From: Streptomyces cinnabarinus | Lineage (GTDB): Bacteria; Actinomycetota; Actinomycetes; Streptomycetales; Streptomycetaceae | Direction of reading: 5' to 3' | NCBI RefSeq assembly: GCF_027270315.1 | Contig: NZ_CP114413.1 | Coordinates: 6,820,001 to 6,884,000, forward strand | Length of the DNA: 64,000 bases | In this document: piece by piece, positions 50,587 to 59,229 of the stretch | Numbering within the stretch: position 1 is the stretch's first letter | Layout: the number at the start of each line of letters is the position of its first letter | Notes under the pieces: generated by a model | What the model saw: the letters and a program-made list of their open reading frames with translations, nothing else | The model's database searches: none | What the model was told of the DNA's origin: nothing | Position numbers and translations under genes: made by a program

Positions 50587-52467
50587 ATGCAGAGCACGAT
50601 CGCGGCCATGCGTCCGCGGATGAGAACCGGCGTCTTCTTCACCCCCGCCCCCGAAGGGGACGGTGTGCTGCTGACCAAGGGCAGTGACATCGTCACCTTC
50701 CAGGGCACCTCGACCTACGCGTGGCTGGAGAAGCTGTCCCCGCACCTCGACGGCAGACACAGCGTCGGCGACCTCACCGCGAGCATGCGGCCCGCGACCC
50801 GGCAGATGGTCGAGCGGCTGGTCGGCGCGCTGCACGAGGCCGGCCTCGTCCGCGATGTCGGCGAGGACGAGGAACACACACTGTCCGAGGGCGAGTTGGA
50901 GGCGTACGCAGCCGAGATCGCCTTCGTCGAGGCGTTCCGCTCCTCGCCCGCGCTGCGGTTCCAGCGGTACCGCCGGACGCGGCTGCTGGTCCTGGGCTCG
51001 GGGTCCGTGCTCGCCGCCGCGGTCGAGGGCGCGCTGCTCACCGGTGTGGCCCGGGTCTCGGCGCGTCTCACGGGCAGCGAACCGGAGGTGCGGGCGCGGC
51101 TCGACGAACTCGCGGCGGAGGCCCGGCAGCGGGACGCGGAGCAGGCCCTGGACGCCGGGTCGCCGGACGCCGGTCCACTGGACGCTGCCGAGCTGCAACG
51201 AGCGGTGGAGGAAGCCGACTTGGTGCTGTATGCGGCCGATCGCGTCGACCCCGGCACGCTGTCGGCGGTCGACCGGGCGTGCGCGCGGCTCGGGCGGACG
51301 CTCATCCCCGTGACCCTTCTCGGCGAGGAGGCGTGGATCGGCCCGGTGTGTCCGGCGGACCGTCCGGAGACGCGCTGGGGGAGTCTGTGGCGGCGGCTGG
51401 GCAGCCCCGCGGCGGACGCGCGGAGCGACTTCCTCACCGGACCCGTGCCGGGCATCGTCGCCAACCACCTGGTGTTCCGCGCCTTCGAGTCCGTCACCGG
51501 GGTCGCGGAGGAGGACCTGTCGTCGGCCGGTGTCGTCCGGGTCGACCTGGAGACGCTTCAGACGTCCGCCCACCGGCTCCCGGTGGCCCCGGTCACCTCG
51601 GACGAGGACGAACTCGCCGAGCGGGCCGCCGCGTTGACCGACGAGCGGCTCGGTGTGCTGGGTCCCTTGACCGAGGCGCACTACGAGCAGTTCCCGCTGC
51701 GGGTCGTCCGGGTCGCCGTCGCCGACCCCGGGCGCCCCGGGGAGTCCTTCCCGGTCTGGGGCGCGGGGGCCGACTTCGCACAGGCCCAGGACGCCGTCCT
51801 GCGGCACGGGCTCGCCGCCCACGCCGTACGGCCGGGCGCGCTGCCGGCGGACGCCTCGGTGACCGGGTTCGCGCTGGCGGACGGCACGCGGAGGGACGTA
51901 CCGGCGGACGCGGTGTTCGGGCAGTTCCCCTTCGGCACGGCCGCGGGGACGACACGGGCCGATGCCGTGGAGCGGGCGCTGCTGGACCATCTGACGCGGG
52001 GGGCGTTCATACCGCCCGAGGCGCTGGGCGTGGCGCTGGACGGGCTTCAACTCACCCCTGCCGCAGGCCGGTTCCGTGATCTGCTGCTGACCACCGGCGA
52101 GGAACTGTCGGTGTCCACGCTCCGGGCTCCCGCCGGGGTCACCGCCTACCTCTTCCGGCTCGGCGACGAGGCGACCGGGCCGAGCGAGCGCGGGGTCGGG
52201 TTCACCCCCGCCGAGGCCGCCGAATCCGGCCTGGGGCGCCTGCTGCTGGCCCACCAGGCCCACGCGCACGACCAGACCGAGTACGCGCCCGCACCCGAGG
52301 TCTCCCTGTGGGTCCCGGGCGAGGCCGCCGACGGGGAGCGGCACCGCGCGCTCGTCGAGGCCCTGCGCGCCGACGGACTCGAACCCGTCGTCGTACCGCT
52401 CGACCAGGACCCGGCCGTCCACGCCGTACTGCCGCATCTCGTCCGGGTGGTGCTGCTCGATGCGTGA
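50587..52467 (+). CDS. RRE-containing E1-like (ocin-ThiF) protein of azole-peptide biosynthesis
   Basis: Leader-binding partner of the cyclodehydratase, 626 residues. Residues about 12-95 form a PqqD-like RiPP recognition element (GVFFTPAPEGDGVLLTKG through DLTASMRPATRQMVERLVGALHEAGLV), which should hold the acidic leader of the 46-residue precursor. An E1/ThiF-like Rossmann region follows (LLVLGSGSVLAAAVEGALL, about residue 138), then a second acidic half of unclear fold. It lacks the zinc CxxC pairs, which are instead in the next protein. The ATG has CGGAG upstream after a 170-bp gap, so it probably heads its own operon. It overlaps the YcaO gene by 8 bp. Confidence 0.85.
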   Translation: MQSTIAAMRPRMRTGVFFTPAPEGDGVLLTKGSDIVTFQGTSTYAWLEKLSPHLDGRHSVGDLTASMRPATRQMVERLVGALHEAGLVRDVGEDEEHTLSEGELEAYAAEIAFVEAFRSSPALRFQRYRRTRLLVLGSGSVLAAAVEGALLTGVARVSARLTGSEPEVRARLDELAAEARQRDAEQALDAGSPDAGPLDAAELQRAVEEADLVLYAADRVDPGTLSAVDRACARLGRTLIPVTLLGEEAWIGPVCPADRPETRWGSLWRRLGSPAADARSDFLTGPVPGIVANHLVFRAFESVTGVAEEDLSSAGVVRVDLETLQTSAHRLPVAPVTSDEDELAERAAALTDERLGVLGPLTEAHYEQFPLRVVRVAVADPGRPGESFPVWGAGADFAQAQDAVLRHGLAAHAVRPGALPADASVTGFALADGTRRDVPADAVFGQFPFGTAAGTTRADAVERALLDHLTRGAFIPPEALGVALDGLQLTPAAGRFRDLLLTTGEELSVSTLRAPAGVTAYLFRLGDEATGPSERGVGFTPAEAAESGLGRLLLAHQAHAHDQTEYAPAPEVSLWVPGEAADGERHRALVEALRADGLEPVVVPLDQDPAVHAVLPHLVRVVLLDA

Positions 52468-54457
52468 GCACCCGACCCGCCCGGTCGCCCTGCTCGGCGA
52501 CGGCGGCCTGCTCGACCGGGCCACCGCCGCCGCGCTGGCCCGCACCTTCCCGCTGGTACGGCCGGACCGCGGCGCCCTCGCCGACGCGCTCGGCTCCTGC
52601 GCGGCCGTCCTCGTCGCCTCGGACACCGCCGACACCACCGGCTACACCGACCTCCCCAAGGCTGCGGAGGCGGCCGGTGTCCCCTGGATCCCGCTGCGCA
52701 CCGAGACGGACGCGATCCACGTCGGACCCGTGGTCGGGGACGCCTGCCCGACCTGCGCCGACTGGCGCCGCCGGCTCGCCCGCGACAAGGCGCAGCACCA
52801 CGAGACCCTGCGCGCCCGCCACGGCACCGCCCTGGCCGCCCAGTTGTCGCCCCTGCGCACCCGGACGGCGGCGGCCGTGGCGGCCGAACTCGCCGTGGAC
52901 CTCCTCGACGCGAAACTCTCCGGCCGAGGCGGGTCCGAGGACGTCGTCGCGGGGCGCCGCCCGGACGACCGCTTCATCCGTGTCGACCTGGCCTCGCTCG
53001 CCGTCAGCTCCCACCGCTATCTGCCGTACTCGCTGTGCGAGGACTGCGGCGGGCTGCCGCCCGACGGCCCCGAGGCGGCGCGGATCGTCCCGGCCGCCCG
53101 CCCGAAGCCCGCGCCCGACGTCTTCCGGGTGCAGAACGTCGTCGCGCGCGAAGGGGAGTTGTACGACATCTACGTCGACCCGGCGGCCGGTGTGGTGCCG
53201 TCCGTGGACGACGAGCGCGGCGGGCCGCTGCCCCGCGCGGTGGCCCCGCTCAGCTCCCTGCGCGGCAACAACTCGCAGCACGGGTGGGGCCGTACGACCA
53301 ACTACCGCACCTCCCGGATCACCGCCGTGCTGGAGGCGCTGGAGCGGTTCGGCGGGGAGCAGCCCCGGGGGCGGCGCACCACGGTCACCGCGAGCCGACG
53401 GGAACTGGGCGAACGCGCCCTGGACCCGCACCTCTTCGGGCTCTACCCCGACGACCGCCACGACCTGCCCGGCTTCCCCTACATCCGGTACCACGAGGAC
53501 CTGGTGATGCCCTGGGTGTGGGGCTGGTCCTTCGCCCGCGCCGAGCCGGTGCTCGTCCCGGAGCGGTACGCCTACTACGCGGCGCACAGCCACGACGACC
53601 CGCGTTTCGTGTACGAGATCTCCAACGGCTGTGCCATGGGCGGCTGTCTGGAGGAGGCCGTCCTGTGCGGGCTGCTGGAGGTGGCCGAGCGGGACGCCTT
53701 CCTGATGACCTGGTACGGGCGGATGCCGATCCCGCGCGTCGATCCGCACTCCGCGCGGGACCGCTCGATCCCCATGATGATCGAGCATCTGCGCCATCGG
53801 ACGGGGTACGAGGTCCAGCTCTACTCGGCCACCCTGGAACAGGGCGTCCCGTGCTTCTGGGCGGTCGGCCTGGACACGCTCGGCGACCCGGGCAGACCGC
53901 GTGTCCTGTGCGCGGGCGGCTCCGCGCTGCTGGCCGAGAAGGCCGTCGTCAACGTCCTGCACGAGATGGCGCATCTGCTGGAGCACGCCAAGATCTACGA
54001 CGCGGCGGAGCGGGAGCGCGCCGGGCGCATGGTGCGCGACCCGTCCCTGGTGAAGGTGATGGGCGACCACTCCGTGCTCTACAGCCACGAGGACGCCTTC
54101 GACCGGTTCGACTTCCTGCTGGGGGAGCGCGAGGCACGGCCGTTCGCGAGCTTCGAGGAGCAGTGGCGGTGGCCCGCGCACACCGATCTGCGGGCGGACC
54201 TGGAGGAGATGCTCCGCCGCTGTCTGGACCGGGGCCTGGACGTGGTGGTCGTGGACCAGACGACCCCGGAACACCGGGCGGGCGGCTTTGCCTGCGTCAA
54301 GGTGATGGTGCCGGGGACCCTGCCGATGACCTTCGGGCACCGGAACCGGCGGGTCGACGGAATCCCGCGGCTGCTGACGGTGCCGTACGAACTCGGTTAC
54401 CGCGACCGTGAGTTGACGCCCGCGGACATCAACCCCCACCCCCACCCGTTCCCGTGA
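52460..54457 (+). CDS. YcaO cyclodehydratase fused to E1-like zinc domain
   Basis: Azoline-forming enzyme of 665 residues. Residues 1 to about 200 are the C-terminal half of an E1-like protein with two zinc knuckles, Cys96/Cys99 (CPTC) and Cys193/Cys196 (CEDC). Residues about 210-665 are the YcaO domain, which uses ATP to activate the peptide backbone: LEALERFGG and LEVAERDAF match the conserved ATP/Mg motifs, and the C-terminus ends in the Pro-rich HPHPFP that is needed in cyclodehydratases. It should convert Cys and perhaps Ser of the precursor to azolines. It starts within the preceding gene's end and is followed by the dehydrogenases. Confidence 0.92.
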   Translation: MREHPTRPVALLGDGGLLDRATAAALARTFPLVRPDRGALADALGSCAAVLVASDTADTTGYTDLPKAAEAAGVPWIPLRTETDAIHVGPVVGDACPTCADWRRRLARDKAQHHETLRARHGTALAAQLSPLRTRTAAAVAAELAVDLLDAKLSGRGGSEDVVAGRRPDDRFIRVDLASLAVSSHRYLPYSLCEDCGGLPPDGPEAARIVPAARPKPAPDVFRVQNVVAREGELYDIYVDPAAGVVPSVDDERGGPLPRAVAPLSSLRGNNSQHGWGRTTNYRTSRITAVLEALERFGGEQPRGRRTTVTASRRELGERALDPHLFGLYPDDRHDLPGFPYIRYHEDLVMPWVWGWSFARAEPVLVPERYAYYAAHSHDDPRFVYEISNGCAMGGCLEEAVLCGLLEVAERDAFLMTWYGRMPIPRVDPHSARDRSIPMMIEHLRHRTGYEVQLYSATLEQGVPCFWAVGLDTLGDPGRPRVLCAGGSALLAEKAVVNVLHEMAHLLEHAKIYDAAERERAGRMVRDPSLVKVMGDHSVLYSHEDAFDRFDFLLGEREARPFASFEEQWRWPAHTDLRADLEEMLRRCLDRGLDVVVVDQTTPEHRAGGFACVKVMVPGTLPMTFGHRNRRVDGIPRLLTVPYELGYRDRELTPADINPHPHPFP

Positions 54458-54468
54458 GGACTCCGCGG

Positions 54469-56031
54469 ATGACCGCCGTCGAAGGGCCCGGCCGGGCCCC
54501 CGAGTCGCCCGGCGCACGGTACTGGCACCGCTCCCTGCACGACTACGCCGATCTGATCGGGCGGGGGCCGGGCGGCCGGGAGGGCGGACCGCGGGAACCG
54601 GAGCGGTTCACGCGCCACGGCTCACTGCCCCGGTATCCGCTGCCGTCGCCGCCGCGGACGCTCGGTCCGCCGAGCCGGGGTCTTGGCGCGCTGGGCCGGG
54701 GTCTCGGGGAGAGTGCCGGGGGGCGGGTCGTGCCGACCGCTGCCCTCCACTCGGCGCTGCTCCACTACACCTGCGGTGTCCTGCGCACCGAGTTCGGCCC
54801 GACCGCCCGCTGGCCCTACCACCGTGCCGTCCCCTCGGCCCGCTGCTTCGCGCCGGTCGAGACCTACCTGTGGACCCCGGGGCACGACGGACTCCCCGCG
54901 GGCGTCTACGCCTACGACCCGGCGCACCACGCCCTGGTCCTGCTGCGGGCCGGGGACTTCCGCGCCCTGCTCGGCGCGGCGCTCGGCACGGACCTCGACG
55001 CCGCCGTGGGTGCGCTGCTGCTGTCCACGGTCTTCTGGCGCACGGCCTTCCGGTACGGCGCCTACGCGTACCGGCTGTGCGCGCAGGAGGCGGGCCTGAT
55101 GGCCGGGAACGCGCTGATGGTCGCGGGCGCGCTCGGGGTACCGGGGCAGCTGCGGCACCAGTTCCTCGACGGGGTGCTGGAGCGGCTGCTCGGGGTCACG
55201 CGCCCGGAGGAGAGCGTGGCCGCGGTGCTGCCGCTGTACGCGGGGCGGGGGGAGGCCGTACCGCCGTGCTCCGAGGCGGAGTTGCCGGTGCCCCCTGCGG
55301 CCTGTCGGCCGGCGGCTCCCGCGACCGGTGTCGGTGCGCTCGCCGAACTCGTCGAGCTGGATGCCGCCGCCCGTCTCACCGACACCGCGTTCTTCGCCCG
55401 GCTGCCCCACGAGGAGCCCCCGACCGCCGGGCCCGTCCCGGCCGGGGAACTCGCCGACCTGCTGCGCAGGCGTACCTCGGGAGCCCCGGCGTTCCACCCG
55501 AAGCCGCGGCCGGTGCCGGTCGAGGCCGTGCTGGACGCGGTCCGGCCCGCCTTCGCGCCGTATGCGTCCGACGCGGTGCCGGAGGGTTCCGCGCCGCCCG
55601 TCACGGCTCACCTGTGGGCGGTCGATGTCACCGGAGCCGAGGCCGGAGTGCACGAGGTGACCGCGGGCGGACTGCGGTACCTCGGTCCCGCCCGGTCCGT
55701 GGACCTCGGTCTGGAGGCGGCCAACATCGACTACCGCACGGTGAACGCCGTGGTGTTCCTGTCGGTGCCCGCCCGGCGGGCCCAAGTGACCTTCGGTGAC
55801 CGGGGGTTCAGGGTGCTGCACCACGAGGCGGGGGTGGTCGCGCAGCGGCTGTGCGTGCTGAGCGCCGGGTCCGGGCTCGCCGCCCGCATCCACAACGGCT
55901 ACGCCGCCGCACCACTGGCCCGCGCCCTGCGCCTGCCCCCGGGCCACGAACCGGTCTTCCAGATCGCCCTCGGCACCCCCGGCGCCGACGAGCGCTGCCT
56001 GATGCCCGTCCCGCACTGGAGGGCCGCGTGA
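54469..56031 (+). CDS. SagB-type (nitroreductase-fold) azoline dehydrogenase 1
   Basis: FMN-dependent oxidase that turns azolines into azoles. The protein has 520 residues, a double-length SagB protein. The FMN-contact segment is AVPSARCFAPVETYL, a divergent form of the usual SGGARYPVE motif, and the catalytic region is WRTAFRYGAYAYRL, where the Lys of the McbC Lys-Tyr pair is replaced by Arg. ATG 54469 follows GAGGA; GTG 54454, overlapping the YcaO stop, is the alternative. The changed residues raise the possibility that this is the non-catalytic partner of the second SagB protein. Confidence 0.82.
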   Translation: MTAVEGPGRAPESPGARYWHRSLHDYADLIGRGPGGREGGPREPERFTRHGSLPRYPLPSPPRTLGPPSRGLGALGRGLGESAGGRVVPTAALHSALLHYTCGVLRTEFGPTARWPYHRAVPSARCFAPVETYLWTPGHDGLPAGVYAYDPAHHALVLLRAGDFRALLGAALGTDLDAAVGALLLSTVFWRTAFRYGAYAYRLCAQEAGLMAGNALMVAGALGVPGQLRHQFLDGVLERLLGVTRPEESVAAVLPLYAGRGEAVPPCSEAELPVPPAACRPAAPATGVGALAELVELDAAARLTDTAFFARLPHEEPPTAGPVPAGELADLLRRRTSGAPAFHPKPRPVPVEAVLDAVRPAFAPYASDAVPEGSAPPVTAHLWAVDVTGAEAGVHEVTAGGLRYLGPARSVDLGLEAANIDYRTVNAVVFLSVPARRAQVTFGDRGFRVLHHEAGVVAQRLCVLSAGSGLAARIHNGYAAAPLARALRLPPGHEPVFQIALGTPGADERCLMPVPHWRAA

Positions 56032-56468
56032 TCCTTTCGACTGCCTGGCGCCGCGCCGGGGCGGACCGCGTGGACGCCTCGACTGCTTTGCGTCGCGATA
56101 GGGCGGACTGCGTGGACGCTTCGACTGCTTTGCGTCGCGATAGGGCGGACTGCGTGGACGCTTCGACTGCTTTGCGCCGCGATAGGGCGGACTGCGTGGA
56201 CGCTTCGACTGCTTTGCGTCGCGATGGGGTGGGCTGCGTGGTCTCCTCGGTCGCTCTGTGTCGCCACGGGGTGGGTTGCGTGACCCCCTCGGCCGCGCGG
56301 GAGAACCGCGTGAACTCTTCGACCGCCTGGCGTCGCCATGGGGTGGGCCGCGTGACCATCTCGGCCGCGCTGGAGGGGCGCGTGGCCGCCTCGGGCGCCC
56401 TGCGTCGCCATGGGGTGGGCCGCGTGAACCCCGCCATCACCCCCCACCCCGCACGGGAGGCTTCATGA
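56028..56468 (+). CDS. Possible tandem-repeat protein between the two SagB genes
   Basis: A 146-residue open frame, GTG 56028 to TGA 56466-56468, built almost wholly of 14-residue units of the type DASTALRRDRADCV, with two units shortened to 10 residues. Every repeat length (42 or 30 bp) is a multiple of three, so the frame survives. The GTG has GGAGGG five bases upstream and overlaps the SagB 1 stop by 4 bp, and the frame ends in a 4-bp ATGA overlap with SagB 2. These are the marks of a real coupled gene. Against it, other frames here are also open, as expected from repeat length and GC content. No homologue is known to me. Several units contain one Cys. Confidence 0.4.
   Translation: MILSTAWRRAGADRVDASTALRRDRADCVDASTALRRDRADCVDASTALRRDRADCVDASTALRRDGVGCVVSSVALCRHGVGCVTPSAARENRVNSSTAWRRHGVGRVTISAALEGRVAASGALRRHGVGRVNPAITPHPAREAS
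56038..56433. repeat. 42-bp minisatellite, about ten units
   Basis: Tandem array starting CGACTGC. Units 56080-56121, 56122-56163 and 56164-56205 are nearly identical (one base differs in the third); 56206-56247 is about two-thirds conserved, and units further out are progressively degenerate. Two units (56290-56319, 56362-56391) have lost 12 bp. There are no unique spacers, so this is not a CRISPR array. Parts of the unit resemble the very end of the SagB 1 gene (TGGAGGGCCGCGTGA), suggesting it arose by local duplication. Confidence 0.93.
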
Positions 56469-57985
56469 GCGCCGCGACCGCCTCGACCGGCTCCGCCGCC
56501 CTGGAGTACCTCGCCTCCGGACACCAGCCGCCGGACGCGCTGCCCGCGGCCGATGCGATGCGGCTTCCGCCGGTTCACAAGCGCTACCCGGCGGCGGTCC
56601 GCCGGACGTTGCCGGACCGTCCTGAGGCGCGGGACGCGGACCCGCTGCGGCGGCTGTCCTGGCTGCTGCACCGGGCGGGCGGGCTGACCCGGATGCGCTG
56701 GATGAGCGGCATCATGCCGCTCGGTCTCGGCAGCCCGGCCGCCCGCCGGCAGCTCCTGTCACCCGGCCGCACCGCCGCCGCCTCCGGCTCCCGCTATCCC
56801 GTGGAGCTCTACCTCGCCCACCCCGCCATGGACGGCCTCCCCGCCGGACTGTCCCACTACGACCCCGTCCACCACACCCTGGAGAGCCTGCGCGAGGGCG
56901 ACGGACGGCACCTGATCACTCCACTGCTCGCCGAACCACCCGACCGGGGAACGGAGTTCGTCCTGCTGCTGAGCAGTGTGCTGTGGCGCAACATGGCCAA
57001 GTACGGAGTCTTCGGCTACCGCCTGCAGAGCCTGGACGTCGGGGTGGCGACCGCGCAGGCGGTGGCCGCCGCTGAGGCGACGGGGCTGACGGCGACCGTC
57101 CATCTGCGGTACGAGGACGGCGCGTTGGACGAGCTGCTCGGCCTCACGCCCTTCGCGGAGAGCGTGTTCGCGGTGATCACCCTGCACCGGCCGGACGCCC
57201 CGCCGGCGGTACCCTCCGCGCGCCGGCACGGCGAGGTGCCCGCCGCCCGGCCCGAACCCGTGCCCATCAGCGAAATTCCCGCTCTGGCCGAGGCTGCCGC
57301 CCTGCACGCCGCCATCCATCGCGCCGCCCCTGGGGACTTCGGCGACGCCACACCCGCCCCCCGGCCGCTCCCCGACGGCCCTCGGCACCCCCTCCCGCCC
57401 ACCACTCTCGCCCTCGCGGACGGCTTCCCGGGCCGCCGCACGGCGTACGGCTTCCGCCCGGCCCCGGTGCCCCGGCGGACGCTCGCCGCCCTGCTCGCCG
57501 CCGCGGGCGAACCGGTGGCCGCCGGGATCCCGGTCCAACTCGCCGGAGTCGTCCAGCGGATTCCCGAGGTGGAGACCGGCGCCTACCTCTACGACGCCGT
57601 GACCCACGCGCTGATCGGCACCCGGCGCGCCGACGCCGTACGGGACGTGCTCGCCGCGGCCAAGAGCCCCATGCTGGCCGACGAATGCCGTACCGCCACC
57701 GCGGTCCTCGCGCCCTGCGGCGATCCGCGCGCCGGGGTGGAGCGCCACGGGGACCGCTGGTACCGGGCGCAGAACATCGTGGCCGGTGCCGCCGCGCAGC
57801 GGATCGCGCTGGCCGCGGCGGCCGCCGGTCTGGAGAGCCATGTGCACTGCGACTTCGACCCGGCGGGCCTGCGCTCCGCCCTCGGTCTGACCCCGGGCCC
57901 GCTCCAGCCGCTCGTACTGGTGACCGTCGGCCCGCGCGCACCGGACCGCACGGATCCGCACCTGCCCCTGCGAGCCGGTTTCTGA
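56465..57985 (+). CDS. SagB-type (nitroreductase-fold) azoline dehydrogenase 2
   Basis: Second FMN-dependent azoline oxidase, 506 residues. It looks fully equipped: FMN motif TAAASGSRYPVELYL and the Lys-Tyr catalytic pair in WRNMAKYGVFGYRL. The C-terminal half repeats the fold (RTAYGFRPAPVPRRTLAALLAA, YRAQNIVAGAAAQRIAL), making it a tandem nitroreductase. The ATG at 56465 has GGGAGG upstream and overlaps the repeat-protein frame. An open extension to 56258 is just minisatellite. Both SagB proteins follow the YcaO gene directly, so oxidation to thiazole and oxazole is expected. Confidence 0.86.
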   Translation: MSAATASTGSAALEYLASGHQPPDALPAADAMRLPPVHKRYPAAVRRTLPDRPEARDADPLRRLSWLLHRAGGLTRMRWMSGIMPLGLGSPAARRQLLSPGRTAAASGSRYPVELYLAHPAMDGLPAGLSHYDPVHHTLESLREGDGRHLITPLLAEPPDRGTEFVLLLSSVLWRNMAKYGVFGYRLQSLDVGVATAQAVAAAEATGLTATVHLRYEDGALDELLGLTPFAESVFAVITLHRPDAPPAVPSARRHGEVPAARPEPVPISEIPALAEAAALHAAIHRAAPGDFGDATPAPRPLPDGPRHPLPPTTLALADGFPGRRTAYGFRPAPVPRRTLAALLAAAGEPVAAGIPVQLAGVVQRIPEVETGAYLYDAVTHALIGTRRADAVRDVLAAAKSPMLADECRTATAVLAPCGDPRAGVERHGDRWYRAQNIVAGAAAQRIALAAAAAGLESHVHCDFDPAGLRSALGLTPGPLQPLVLVTVGPRAPDRTDPHLPLRAGF

Positions 57986-58005
57986 ACAGGAGGATGCACC
58001 CACTC

Positions 58006-59178
58006 ATGGAGTCCTACGACGTGGTGGTGGCCGGTGCGCGCAGCGCCGGTGCCTCGGCCGCGCTGCTGTTCGCGCGGGCCGGGTACCGGGTCCTGCTGCT
58101 GGACCGCGCGGCCTTCCCCAGCGACACCCTGTCCACCCAGCACATCCACCGGCCCGGGCTGCGGCTGCTCAGGCGCTGGGGGCTGCTGGACCGCCTGGCG
58201 GCGACCGGGTGTCCGCCGGTGCGCCGGATCTCCTACGCGCTCCAGGACGTCCGGCTCGCCGGGCCGGTCCCCGTGGAGGAGGGCATCGATGCGGTGTACG
58301 CGCCGCGCCGGTACGTGCTGGACAGCATGCTGATCGACGCGGCCGTCGAGGCCGGGGCCGAGTTCCGGCAGGGGTGCGCCGTCACCGGGGTGCTCTGCGA
58401 GGGCGGCCGGGTGACCGGGGTGCGCTGTGGGACCGGCCGGGGCGAGAGCGAGGTGCGGGCCCGTCTGGTGGTGGGCGCCGACGGGATGCGCTCGACGCTG
58501 GCGGGTCTGCTCGGGGCGGCGGTGGAGCGGGAGGACGCGCCGCGCACCTGTGTGTACTACGGCTACTGGGAGGGGCTGCCCGCGCAGTTCGAGGTGTACG
58601 AGCGCACCGGACGGCTCATCGGCGTGGTCGGCACCCATGACGAACTGACGCTGGTGGCCGCCTACTTCCCCCAGTCGGAGTTCGCCGGCATCCGGCGGGA
58701 CGCGGACCGCGCCTATCGGGAGGCCATCCGGACCACCGCCCCCGAACTGGCCGAACGCGCCCTGTCGGCCAGGCGGGTGGAGCGGCTGCGCGGCACCGGC
58801 AGCCAGCTCAACCACCTCCGTACCGTCACGGGTCCCGGCTGGGTCCTGGCCGGGGACGCCGGATGCCACAAGGACTCCATCACCGGGACCGGCATCAGCG
58901 ACGCCTTCGAACAGGCCGCGCTGCTGGCCGAGTCGGTCGGCGCCGGGCTGCACGACGACCGGGAACTGGCGGCCGCGCTGGACCGCTACGCCGAGGGCCA
59001 CCGTCGGCTGATGGAGCCGCGCTATCGCACCGCACTGGACACCGCACGGCTCGAAGTCACCGCGGAACGACTGGAGTTCACCCGATGGATAGCGAGCGAC
59101 CCGACGTCCGCGAACGCCTTCCTGTCGGTGGCGGTGAGCCATGTCGACCCGGCCGAACTGCTTCCGGCCATGGGCTGA
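58006..59178 (+). CDS. FAD-dependent oxidoreductase of the cluster
   Basis: Flavoprotein monooxygenase-like enzyme of 390 residues. FAD motif VVVAGARSAGASAALLFARAG at residue 6, NAD(P)H/FAD DG motif VVGADGMRSTLAGLLGA, and second FAD motif LAGDAGCHKDSITGTGI near residue 285. It resembles aromatic hydroxylases and geranylgeranyl-reductase-like enzymes. AGGAGG lies 12 bases before ATG 58006; ATG 57994 is too close to it. It is the last gene of the azole operon, and its stop sits in a strong terminator hairpin. A role in hydroxylating Trp or an azole is inferred. Confidence 0.86.
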   Translation: MESYDVVVAGARSAGASAALLFARAGYRVLLLDRAAFPSDTLSTQHIHRPGLRLLRRWGLLDRLAATGCPPVRRISYALQDVRLAGPVPVEEGIDAVYAPRRYVLDSMLIDAAVEAGAEFRQGCAVTGVLCEGGRVTGVRCGTGRGESEVRARLVVGADGMRSTLAGLLGAAVEREDAPRTCVYYGYWEGLPAQFEVYERTGRLIGVVGTHDELTLVAAYFPQSEFAGIRRDADRAYREAIRTTAPELAERALSARRVERLRGTGSQLNHLRTVTGPGWVLAGDAGCHKDSITGTGISDAFEQAALLAESVGAGLHDDRELAAALDRYAEGHRRLMEPRYRTALDTARLEVTAERLEFTRWIASDPTSANAFLSVAVSHVDPAELLPAMG

Positions 59179-59221
59179 GGGCGGTGCCGGCGGTGGTCGT
59201 GGCCGCCGGCACCGCCCTCAG
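59175..59221. terminator. Bidirectional terminator hairpin
   Basis: Perfect 19-bp stem (arms 59175-59193 and 59203-59221) with a 9-nt loop. It contains the TGA of the flavin oxidoreductase and lies 8 bp before the convergent regulator's stop. It should end transcription from both sides and marks the end of the azole operon. Confidence 0.85.
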
Positions 59222-59229
59222 GGGTGCGA

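Noticed and set aside
50466..50623. Small plus-strand frame upstream of the RRE/E1 gene (possible second precursor)
   Set aside because: Its translation is Arg/Pro/Thr-rich with no leader-like acidity and no Cys cluster, and it overlaps the start of the E1 gene.
56038..56433. CRISPR array
   Set aside because: The units are contiguous 42-bp direct repeats without unique spacers, they are degenerate toward the ends, and no cas genes are near.
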